Program-made: the position numbers and the translations under genes
Origin: Kiritimatiellia bacterium
Lineage (GTDB): Bacteria > Verrucomicrobiota > Kiritimatiellia > RFP12 > UBA1067
Assembly: GCA_027858965.1 (NCBI GenBank)
Contig: JAQIBS010000204.1
Coordinates: forward strand, 1 to 44,904
Reading direction: 5' to 3'
Length of the DNA: 44,904 nt
Notes under the pieces: generated by a model
What the model was told of the DNA's origin: nothing
Database searches by the model: none
What the model saw: the letters and a program-made list of their open reading frames with translations, nothing else
Shown: piece after piece, positions 8,840-16,204 of the stretch
Position numbering within the stretch: position 1 is the stretch's first letter
Layout: the number at the start of each line of letters is the position of its first letter

Positions 8840-10351
8840 TTAGAACCTGAAATAGATAAACGGGTTATGCGTTCCTGAAGCCAACGACATGGCGCAGAAA
8901 AGCAGAATCAAAGAAAATGTGGCAGCTCTAAGGAGCTCAAGTCCGTTGGCATAAAATATATTCCTTCTAGACCAGCCACATAATATCGGGCTTACTTTGG
9001 TATAAATCGGGGCAGAAAAGATGGTACCGAAAATAAGTGCTACAAGTATATCAATGGACCACCAGTCCTCGAGCATGAGTGCGGAACTTTGTGCCGGGGC
9101 GAATCCGGCCATGGATTTCAGCAGCATCATCGAATGCGAAAATGATTCCGTGGCAAATAATGTATAGCCTGCCATAATGATCAGCAGCGTGTAAATGTGT
9201 TGTAGCACTCTCGGTAAGCGGTTAATTATACGTCCTAGTCCAAGGCGTTCCAGAACGAGAAAGAGTCCATGGAAAAGTCCCCATGCCACATAGGACCATT
9301 TGGCCCCATGCCACAATCCGCACAGAAAAAACACGGTAATGAGGTTGAAATAGGTCCGACCGGATCCCTTTTTGCTGCCTCCCAATGGAATGTAGAGATA
9401 GTCTCGGAACCAAGTGGAGAGGGAGATGTGCCACCGTCTCCAGAGCTCGTGGATCGAACGGGAAATATAGGGGTAATTGAAGTTTTCAAGAAATTCAAAG
9501 CCAAACATACGTCCCAGCCCGATTGCCATATCGCTGTATCCCGAGAAATCAAAATAGATCTGGAGCGTGTAACAAACGGTTGCCATCCAGGCCTGTGGGG
9601 TTGTCAGTTGATCAGGAGATAATGCAAAAATATTATCAGAGGATCGGGCAAGTGTGTTGGCAATTAACACTTTCTTTCCCAGTCCTAAAATGAAACGGTT
9701 TACTCCTGAAGTAAACAACTGCTTGTTCATAGTACGATGAACCAGTTGATATGCAACATCACGATAACGGACAATCGGACCGGCGACCAGTTGAGGAAAG
9801 AGTGTTACATAACAGGCAAAATCAATTAGGTTCCGTGTGGCCTTGACGTGGCCCCGGTAAACATCGATAGTGTAACTCATTGATTGAAACGTATAGAAAC
9901 TGATTCCTAATGGAAGCGTGATCCGTATCACATCAGAAAGTCTTAATGACTCGGGAAACAGGTTGTTGAAACTGTCTATGCCGAAGTTAAAATATTTGAA
10001 GAAACCCAGGAAAAGTAAGTTTGTTGTTAAAGAGAGGATTAAACCGAAACGTTGTAATGAGGTTCGGCGGCTGTCCTCTGAAAGCATTTCAATACGTCCT
10101 TTATGAAAGGCGCCTGAAATAAATAATCCGCAGAAATAATCAACAAAAGTAGAGGCCATGACGAGCCATATCAGCCATTGTTCGCCCCAGAAATAAAATA
10201 TCAGGCTGACTATAAGTAGAAACAGATTGGCGAGTCTACGAAAAACAGTTGCTTGTCTGTGGCCGAGAGAGACTGGGAGTAAAAGCAGGTGATATAAAGC
10301 CAGAACTATCGGCAAAAAAAGGAAAAGAAAAATAATCGAACTAAAAACCAT
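8840..10351 (-). CDS. MBOAT O-acyltransferase (AlgI-like), copy 2
   Basis: A 503-residue paralogue of 5957-7468, opening with the same MVFSSIIFLFLFLPIVLA segment and keeping the MBOAT motif CGLWHGAKWSYVAWG with histidine 348, as well as FSGYSDMAIGLGRMFGF and RRWHISLSTWFRDYLYIPLGG. One visible difference is HELWRRWH here against QEFWRRWH in copy 1. It is a polytopic inner-membrane protein predicted to export acyl groups to the adjacent AlgJ-like protein (7669-8835). It is transcribed from the promoter at 10482-10510 and followed in the same direction by copy 1 with its own promoter. Confidence 0.88.
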   Translation of the reverse strand: MVFSSIIFLFLFLPIVLALYHLLLLPVSLGHRQATVFRRLANLFLLIVSLIFYFWGEQWLIWLVMASTFVDYFCGLFISGAFHKGRIEMLSEDSRRTSLQRFGLILSLTTNLLFLGFFKYFNFGIDSFNNLFPESLRLSDVIRITLPLGISFYTFQSMSYTIDVYRGHVKATRNLIDFACYVTLFPQLVAGPIVRYRDVAYQLVHRTMNKQLFTSGVNRFILGLGKKVLIANTLARSSDNIFALSPDQLTTPQAWMATVCYTLQIYFDFSGYSDMAIGLGRMFGFEFLENFNYPYISRSIHELWRRWHISLSTWFRDYLYIPLGGSKKGSGRTYFNLITVFFLCGLWHGAKWSYVAWGLFHGLFLVLERLGLGRIINRLPRVLQHIYTLLIIMAGYTLFATESFSHSMMLLKSMAGFAPAQSSALMLEDWWSIDILVALIFGTIFSAPIYTKVSPILCGWSRRNIFYANGLELLRAATFSLILLFCAMSLASGTHNPFIYFRF

Positions 10352-10481
10352 AAAACCTTCTACTTTTATCGCTCTTATTATATACAGAATTTTAGTTCAT
10401 GTAAAAAAGGAGAGTGTTACACGATTGCTGATAACCCCATTTTACCGTTATTAAATCCTCTGTCAGATTTACAACTACGCA

Positions 10482-10510
10482 AATATACCATAGAGAAAAA
10501 ATAGAGTCAA
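10482..10510 (-). promoter_or_regulatory. Sigma-70-like promoter of acetylation unit 2
   Basis: Minus strand: -35 TTGACT (10505-10510), a 17-bp spacer, -10 TATATT (10482-10487), then a ~125-nt leader to the MBOAT start at 10351. It is the counterpart of the promoter at 7598-7626. Confidence 0.7.
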
Positions 10511-10552
10511 TCGGCTTAAAATCAAATTTGCCGTCTGCGCAAATAACGTCGA

Positions 10553-10582
10553 TTGACAAATTACTCCTCCGAGGAATACACT
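10553..10582 (+). promoter_or_regulatory. Possible promoter for the GH43-like pseudogene
   Basis: Plus strand TTGACA (10553-10558), an 18-bp spacer and TACACT (10577-10582). It lies about 160 bp before the Tat-signal start at 10745 and is divergent from the acetylation promoter at 10482-10510. Apart from these promoters and the hairpin at 10700, nothing else is seen in 10352-10744. Confidence 0.4.
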
Positions 10583-10699
10583 TAAGAAAGGTAAGGGGTA
10601 AGAAGCGAACCGTTGGACAGACAATTTTTTTTGAAAGAGCAATTTATTTTTTTTTCTCGTCCAAAAGGGGCTAAATCAATCCTAATCCATGTTTGTATT

Positions 10700-10716
10700 G
10701 CCCTTCGGTGAAGGGC
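10700..10716. repeat. Perfect hairpin GCCCTTC-GGT-GAAGGGC
   Basis: A 7-bp perfect stem with a 3-nt loop in the leader just upstream of the ribosome site (AAGGAG at 10731) of the 10745 gene. It could be an attenuating structure or an intergenic palindrome. There is no T-tract, so it is not a standard terminator. Confidence 0.45.
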
Positions 10717-10744
10717 CTAAAAGATGTTAAAAGGAGATAAAAAG

Positions 10745-11487
10745 CATGTCATATCTGTCGCGCAGGCAATTACTTAAAGGATCGTTGGCACTGCTTTGGT
10801 ATAACCAAACCCTGGGTGACGGGTGACAATGGGCATTGCGGTGAGGGGCTGTGCTTCCATGCGATTGCCCCGGAAGGCAGCTTTGCACAGGCGGTCACCT
10901 TTCAATCGTGGCACGACCTGCCGAAGATAAGTGTGGGAGATTGCGGCTGGGCTCCGACCTCTGTTAAGATTGGTGACGAGTATTCTTTGATAGGCTCCCG
11001 CCTCGGCCGGGTTACCTCCCGGGATCTGAATACGTGGATCGACCGGGGGCGGCTGACTGCAAAAGGTGGTAATCGTGATCCTCATATCATGGTCTGGGAT
11101 AACACCTATTATCTTCTGCGCTGTGACGGTAACGGGATCAACCTAGTGACATCGACAGATTTTATCATCTGGACTGATCCGATCACGATTTACAAACCGA
11201 AAAAAGAGAGTTATCAGACCGAATCTCCATTTCTTGTTCACTACGATGGATTGTTCTATTTGTTCTGGTCCCTATGGGATCAGGCCGATAAAACCACAAG
11301 CGGATATTGCCCAAGGACATTTGTGCACTGTTCGGAGTCGCCAAAGAGTTTTTATGACAGCCCTGTGCTGGCCGAATTCACTGTTCATGCACCTGAGATC
11401 ATCCAGGATGAGAGAGGAAAATGGTTCATCTCCAGTGCCGATCACCCTCATCGCGGAGTCAGTGTTGCTCCGCTTGTATGGAAATAG
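10745..11487 (+). pseudogene. GH43-like glycosidase, broken behind its Tat signal
   Basis: An ATG at 10745, behind AAGGAG, starts a Tat-type leader (MSYLSRRQLLKGSLALLW) that runs into a stop near 10828. The body continues in another frame: from about 10800 to 11487 it encodes ITKPWVTGDNGH... and ends ...HAPEIIQDERGKWFISSADHPHRGVSVAPLVWK, which is the C-terminal end of five-bladed propeller glycoside hydrolases (GH43/GH32-like). RDPHIMVWDNTYYLLRC resembles the catalytic-blade pattern. The remaining ~225 residues are short for this family (usually 300 or more). The signal peptide therefore seems joined out of frame to the middle of the protein by a deletion. A GTG at 10816 could start an unsecreted fragment, but a functional enzyme is unlikely. 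Confidence 0.65.
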
Positions 11488-11549
11488 CGATTTCAGGGCA
11501 AATATGCGTACAACGGGGCGCATCTCCTGTTTTGTACACAGTTGTCTAA

Positions 11550-12722
11550 AAGTCGCTGAGTTCCGGCTCTACTTTTGCATGTGAAGGTCCTGTTGCGACC
11601 CCTGCGGATTGGAATGACCCTCTTAACTGGGTGGGTGGCTCGGTTCCTACGTCTGATGCCCGCATCAATAACGGGGGAATAGCTGAAATTTCTTCAGGAA
11701 TCACGAATTGTAATACCATCAATATGGGCGGTGGCGACTATGGTACATTGCGTGTAAGTGGCGGTATCCTGACACGTCTTGAAGTGTCGAACCAGTCCTA
11801 CATGTACTATGTTGGCGGGGCGAGCGCTAATTCAGGACCGGGAACATTTATTCAGACCGGTGGTGTATGGACGAACGATACCAACATATACCTGGCACGT
11901 TACTCAACCAATCATGTCGGTCGCTATGAGATCAGTGGAGGAATACTCTATTCTCCGATCCGGGATCTAAACATCCCTAAAACCAGAGTGGCGGAATTTC
12001 GCCTGACCGGTTCCGCTCCGGATGTGACATTCAGGGCGCTGAACTCCGGTACCAACGAGTTTTTGCTGGAGTTTGTGCTGGACAAGAGCCCTGAGCACCT
12101 GGCACCTATCAAGTTTACGGGCGGGGCGTATCGCTGCGGCCATTTGCGCGTGGGTATGGATGGTGGTGTGGTGCTTTCGCAGACCAATGCATTCACTTTG
12201 ATGAAGTGGCTTTCGGCGAATCCATCTCTGAGCTACGACTATCTCTCCCGTCCAGATAGCAATATGTGGGTAGAGTCTTTAACAACTGTGAGTCCGAGGA
12301 AATCCTTGATCACATTATCCGACGGCTATAAGCAGGCTGATCTCGGTATCGGTGGTACGACCTCCGCGATCTTCGCCGAACGTGCGATGGGCCATGTCAC
12401 CGTGGCCAATATCAGCACCAACCGGTTGCTTGGGCTGGTGGTGCGGATGGCTGTTAATGAGCAGGCCGAAAATGTCACCAATCTGGTTGAGGATATGATT
12501 GCCGCAGGTTATACCAACTCGGTGGTTGAAAGTTCTGGAAGCTATGACCTGAAACTGGTTATCCCTCTGGAGTACGTGGTAGACAAGAGCGTCATATCCT
12601 CGTCGATCTTCGCGTGGGATTTCACCGATCCAACAACTGGCGTGACCAATGCCACGGTGACCGCTGTCAGCTTTGAATTGGAACACCCTCCTGCAATGGG
12701 CACGATTCTGCTGCTGCAGTAG
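11550..12722 (+). pseudogene. Secreted repeat-rich protein lacking its N-terminus
   Basis: The open frame begins right after a TAA at 11547, without ATG/GTG/TTG until GTG 11631, yet its sequence is already meaningful from about 11580: ATPADWNDPLNWVGGSVPTSDARINNGGIAEISSG. This is the typical first repeat of secreted beta-helix/autotransporter-like proteins (W-x-D-P-x-N-W-x-x-G-x-P). Glycine-rich G-x-L-x-V-S-G-G repeats follow, then a smooth C-terminal domain ending PPAMGTILLLQ. The signal peptide and start are missing and the GH43 pseudogene lies directly upstream, so a deletion has probably removed both the end of one locus and the head of the other. Translation from GTG 11631 (363 residues) is possible but would give an unsecreted product. 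Confidence 0.55.
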
Positions 12723-12760
12723 ATACGTTGTTGCAGGGAAAAACGTTTTAGATAGGCGCA

Positions 12761-12790
12761 AGCCGGTTTTGCCTTACGGCAAGACCGGCT
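12761..12790 (+). terminator. Intrinsic-terminator-like hairpin
   Basis: AGCCGGT pairs with ACCGGCT and TTGCC with GGCAA around a TTAC loop, about 13 paired positions with one G-T wobble. It lies 39 bp after the stop at 12722 and is followed by a CTTCTCT stretch. The U-tract is weak, so termination may be partial. Confidence 0.55.
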
Positions 12791-12902
12791 CTTCTCTATG
12801 TCTTTCTTCAAGGTGCGATTCCCGTTCAGTTAAAGCTTCCTAATGATAGCTGGTTTTAAGCCTGAAGGGCTGATATTATTGTAGCTTAAAGGGAGGAATT
12901 TT

Positions 12903-14354
12903 ATGAAAAAGAGAAGTTTGCTTTTGGTAGTGTCGGGTGTAGTACTCGCGTGTATGGTTTCTGTAAATGCTGTCGCCGCTGGAAATACGGCGGCGCCGGT
13001 TGCTAAGGGTGAGCCGGCCGTGCTCTTCAATGTGCGGGATGGATTGCCGAATGTGGCCGCCAAGTTGAAGGAGGGCGGGCCTGTGAACGTTGTTTTCCTT
13101 GGTGGATCTATTACCGTGGGGGGAGCTTCGCCCAAAGGGTATATCACCTATGTGACGGGGTGGCTGAAAACGCACTATCCTGACGCGAAGGTGAATGTGG
13201 TCAACTCGGGGATATCAGGAACCGGTTCCGATTTCGGGTCGCGTAGATATGACCGTGATGTGCTTTCAAAAAAACCTGACCTGGTGCTGATTGAGTTTTG
13301 TGTGAACGATGGTAACAGCGATAGAACTGTGGCCATGGAGCAGATGGTGCATAAAACCTGGTTGAAAAATCCGAAGACCGATATTGCAATTTTTTATACG
13401 CTGGCAAAGACACATCTGCCATTTTACAAGGAGGGTTCTTTACCCCCTTCAGCGAGTGCGCATGAGCGCGTGGCCGCTTTTTATGGCATTCCCACTTTGG
13501 GTACAGGCTTTCTTGCCGCATCGAAAATCATTGCAGGTGAAATTCCCTGGGAAACTTTCTCACGGGATGGTTGCCATCCAACGCAGGATGGGTATGTTCT
13601 TTTTGATAGCGTATTCGATAAGGGCCTGACAGAACTGCTCAAGGCTACACCGGCCAAGGCACATAAGCTAGGTCGTTCGATCACCCCCGATCTGACCGTT
13701 TATCCACCACCGGTGGTGGCCAAACCGCTGGTTTTTAAAGGCGATTTTGTTACAGCCAAAGGTGAGAAAGCTCTTAAGGTCTATCCGTTGCCCATCGCGC
13801 ACACGCATTGGATTGATGACCCTGTCTATCGGAATAAAGATGGCAAGGCGTTGTGGCACCTGTCGTGGATGCCGAGTAAGGAGGCGCGCGGGGTTGATGC
13901 CTCCGTGGGGGCCGACCGCACATTGTGGGAGACCAATGATATGGTATGGTTCGGGGGTGATAATTGCTTTACCGGTCCGAATGGCCAGGGGCTCTTTCGT
14001 CCACATGCCTCGAAGGCCCTTTTTGGTATTGTCCGTTCGGATGCCGGTCTTCTCAGGTTTATTGCACCTGAAACCGGAAGATATGCGGTGTCGGTCAAGT
14101 CAGGACCGTGGAGTGCCTGGCGGAGTGACGACAAAGTGATGTCCATGAATGTTCTGAAATTCACATGGAAGGGCGGAAAAGGCGAATCTCTGGCTATGCA
14201 GAAAGAGCTTAAGAAAGAGTCCAAAGGACTCAATATGGAAATTGAGACTAATCTGCTTGCAGGGGAGGAGATTGTGTTTGCCCCGGGCAGTACCGGAAAC
14301 TGGGGTGGCAGTTGGCGCAGTTTGATGATTGTGGTCGGTTTGTTGGGTAAATGA
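12903..14354 (+). CDS. Secreted SGNH/GDSL-type esterase
   Basis: A 483-residue protein with a clear signal peptide (MKKRSLLLVVSGVVLACMVSVNAVAA, cleavage after about residue 26). The SGNH hydrolase blocks are complete: FLGGSITVGG (nucleophile S69), a block III asparagine in FCVND (about N135), and DGCHPT (D222, H225). The catalytic domain ends near residue 250. The remaining ~230 residues form a beta-rich C-terminal domain of unknown type, with WFGGDNCFTGPNGQGLFRPHA and a late GNWGGSWRSLMIVVGL. It probably removes acetyl or similar ester groups from a polysaccharide outside the cytoplasm. The start at 12903 follows AGGGAGGAATTTT. It is the only intact gene in a stretch of broken ones. Confidence 0.78.
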   Translation: MKKRSLLLVVSGVVLACMVSVNAVAAGNTAAPVAKGEPAVLFNVRDGLPNVAAKLKEGGPVNVVFLGGSITVGGASPKGYITYVTGWLKTHYPDAKVNVVNSGISGTGSDFGSRRYDRDVLSKKPDLVLIEFCVNDGNSDRTVAMEQMVHKTWLKNPKTDIAIFYTLAKTHLPFYKEGSLPPSASAHERVAAFYGIPTLGTGFLAASKIIAGEIPWETFSRDGCHPTQDGYVLFDSVFDKGLTELLKATPAKAHKLGRSITPDLTVYPPPVVAKPLVFKGDFVTAKGEKALKVYPLPIAHTHWIDDPVYRNKDGKALWHLSWMPSKEARGVDASVGADRTLWETNDMVWFGGDNCFTGPNGQGLFRPHASKALFGIVRSDAGLLRFIAPETGRYAVSVKSGPWSAWRSDDKVMSMNVLKFTWKGGKGESLAMQKELKKESKGLNMEIETNLLAGEEIVFAPGSTGNWGGSWRSLMIVVGLLGK

Positions 14355-14389
14355 TGTTTGTTTTATCTTACTTTTTCTTCATATCTACC

Positions 14390-14426
14390 GTTGACAAAAT
14401 AAAGATTTTGTACAATAAATGTCAAC
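14390..14426. promoter_or_regulatory. Operator-like inverted repeat before the XRE/ImmA gene
   Basis: GTTGACA (14390-14396) and TGTCAAC (14420-14426) form a perfect 7-bp inverted repeat. Inside it lies the palindrome TTGTACAA (14408-14415), and TACAAT could serve as a -10. It lies just upstream of the regulator gene's ATG at 14450, as expected for an autoregulatory site. Confidence 0.45.
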
Positions 14427-14449
14427 AGAAGAAAGAGAGGGTAGTATAA

Positions 14450-15129
14450 ATGAATGTGGATCGACTCAAGAATGCAAGAGTTGCAGGTGGTTTGTCTTTG
14501 AATCAGGTTGGTTAAAGATTAAAGATTTGGGGCGTGATGTTACAAGAGCTGCTTTATCAAACTATGAAACAGGGAAACGCATGCCGAATGCGTTTATGCT
14601 ACGCACTCTTGCCTCTGACTTACGAAAAAGGTGGAATTTGGGCAATGGCCCAATAGACAGTGTCACGCAGTGTTTTGAAGCACATGGTATCCTGATTGTT
14701 CATTACAATAAAGAACCGACAATCTCATTTGACGGATTGTCTGCCAGAATTAACAAAAAGTACCCGCTTGTAATAGTCAACAATACAGTTCCCGTTGATC
14801 GCTTACGCTTTGATCTGCTGCATGAGCTGGGTCATATCCTGATGGATGCGGATGGCGATGATAAGATGGGTGAGAATCTGGCGCATCGTTTCGCATCCTC
14901 GTTTCTTGTTCCTCCAGAGAAGGTGACCAAAGAACTAGGGGAGCACCGTCGCAATTTGACACTTTCAGAGCTATTGCTGTTAAAGGAAAAATACGGTTTA
15001 AGTGTGGCTGCCTGGCTTTATGCCGCATCGGCACATAGTGTCATCAACCGGGCACAGTCGAAAAGACTCTGGAACCAGCTTGATGAAAGAGGGTGGTTCA
15101 GTGGTTTCCAGATCTTGAAGAAAAATTAA
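14450..15129 (+). pseudogene. XRE regulator with ImmA/IrrE metalloprotease domain, frameshifted and internally deleted
   Basis: ATG 14450 (behind AGAGAGG) starts MNVDRLKNARVAGGLSLNQVG, a typical XRE helix-turn-helix opening, which hits a stop at 14513. The frame shifted by one continues the same domain: LGRDVTRAALSNYETGKRMPNAF. It then jumps directly to RKRWNLGNGPID, which in intact relatives lies after a linker of roughly 80-100 residues that is missing here. The metallopeptidase part is intact-looking, with LRFDLLHELGHILMDA (HExxH). Such proteins are usually antitoxin-like or phage/ICE regulators. A frameshift plus an internal deletion argue for a decayed gene. A sequencing error could explain the first defect but not the second. 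Confidence 0.65.
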
Positions 15130-15299
15130 GGGATGAAGGGTTACTGATTGAATCAGAAGCTGAACGCATAAGAAAACTGCCCAAAGCAGCGCGCATCAAA
15201 ACACTTAAGCAGGCGGCTCAGAAAGCTTCCGGGGTTTACCGTGATAACGCTGATCTGTTGAAGCCGGACAGCCTGACCGGGGAGTTTTGGGATGCGTAA
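15093..15299 (+). CDS. Small antitoxin-like protein (possibly truncated)
   Basis: A 68-residue frame overlapping the end of the ImmA gene. Its C-terminal half (RIKTLKQAAQKASGVYRDNADLLKPDSLTGEFWDA) resembles tails of small antitoxins (the A-A-G-x-W/Y-x-D-x-P/A-D-L type). The stop overlaps the ATG of a MazF/PemK-like remnant (GATGCGTAA), as in toxin-antitoxin operons. The N-terminus, written over the previous gene, is probably not original, so this may be the remaining tail of a longer antitoxin. Low certainty. Confidence 0.4.
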   Translation: MVQWFPDLEEKLRDEGLLIESEAERIRKLPKAARIKTLKQAAQKASGVYRDNADLLKPDSLTGEFWDA

Positions 15300-15354
15300 G
15301 TCAAAGCCCGAGAGAGGCGAGGTCTGGATGGTTGAACTTGCCCCGCGCACGTAA
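15292..15354 (+). pseudogene. MazF/PemK-like toxin, first 20 codons only
   Basis: MRKSKPERGEVWMVELAPRT then stop. The RGEVWMVELAP segment matches the N-terminal RGD/EVW-x-V-x-L-x-P strand of MazF/PemK endoribonuclease toxins. The rest of the toxin is absent. The start overlaps the upstream small gene by 8 bp. The downstream 15355-15477 holds no recognisable coding remainder. Confidence 0.5.
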
Positions 15355-15477
15355 TGGACCGGTCGGCATTACAAATTTTGATGCAGTCGGGGCGGTGTGC
15401 TTCTCTTCCGTTAACAGAAACCGGATAGCAATTAGGATTGTTACCAGCATTAGAGTGCTAACCGTAAGAAAGCGTGT

Positions 15478-16204
15478 TTATTTCCGCAGTTCCTGCGCGC
15501 AGGTGAGGTAATAGTTGCGTCCGGTGGCGGTCAGCAGATTTTTGGCAAGACCTTCAAGTGCCATCGCTTTCATCCGCTTCGGTTCTTTGTCTTCGGGATT
15601 GAGGACGATGAGGTGGTCGCAAAGCTGCGCTGCCCATTGATAGTCCTTATTTCCCAATGCCTTTGCAGCGGCCTGTTCCAGCTTGTCTTGTCCGCCGGAA
15701 AGCGCGGCCATGCGTTCGGCCTCCTCTTTTGGGATAATAGGCTTGCGCAACGCCGTTGTTGATGCGCTTTTCGGGAGGAAGCATGAAGCCGCCTTGCCGT
15801 GCACCTCGTTTACGGGTAAAGGTCAATCCCGCCGCCTTGAATACATGGCTTTTGTCTCCAAAGTTATCGCACGTCCAGATGTCGGGAGTGCCTTCAGCAG
15901 TAAAGACGGAAACCCCGCCGGTATGGTCTCCATGCCCATGGGTCAGGATGATTGAACTTCTGACGCCTCCGCCATGAGTCCAGAGCATTGCCGGCCTGCT
16001 TTTTTTCTTGCAGTTAAGAGGTCGGGCAAAATACCCAGACACCGGATTTTCGCCAAGTGAGCTTATCTTTATATCAAACACCTCTATGGAGTTATTCTTT
16101 TCAACCGCTTTCATCTCAATAACTTCCATTGCATTGCATAAGAGTGCAAGCATCAGCAGGCCTATTTTAAAATGTGAATTAAAAAGACTTGGTTTCTTAA
16201 TCAT
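15478..16204 (-). pseudogene. Chimera of acetyl-xylan-esterase start and MBL-fold alkyl-sulfatase pieces
   Basis: The frame starting at 16204 encodes a hydrophobic leader, then ENPVSGYFARPLNCKKKSRPAMLWTHGGGVRSS, the N-terminal part of AXE1/acetyl-xylan-esterase-like alpha/beta hydrolases. It switches directly to IILTHGHGDHTGGVSVF, the metal site of a metallo-beta-lactamase-fold hydrolase. After a frameshift near 15745 the other frame (to 15478) gives AALSGGQDKLEQAAAKALGNKDYQWAAQLCDHLIVLNP...ATGRNYYLTCAQELRK, the dimerisation domain of linear alkyl-sulfatases. The catalytic part of the esterase and much of the sulfatase are missing. This looks like a deletion that joined two neighbouring genes, followed by a frameshift. 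Its start overlaps the preceding esterase stop (TAATG). Confidence 0.7.

Larger units (their letters stand above)
4774..10510 (-). repeat. Tandem duplication of the AlgI-AlgJ acetylation unit
   Basis: Two head-to-tail units, about 4774-7626 and 7669-10510, each about 2.85 kb. Each holds a promoter, a leader, an MBOAT gene, a 4-bp gap and an AlgJ-like gene. The genes, their order, the spacing and the promoter elements all match, which shows that the whole transcription unit was duplicated. Confidence 0.85.

Noticed and set aside
9235..9622. Frames of 105-117 codons on both strands inside the second MBOAT gene
   Set aside because: They are out-of-frame readings of a clearly coding, conserved MBOAT segment.
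4774..10351. Alginate biosynthesis cluster
   Set aside because: Only AlgI/AlgJ-like acetylation genes are present; no Alg8/Alg44, epimerase or export genes, so the glycan need not be alginate.
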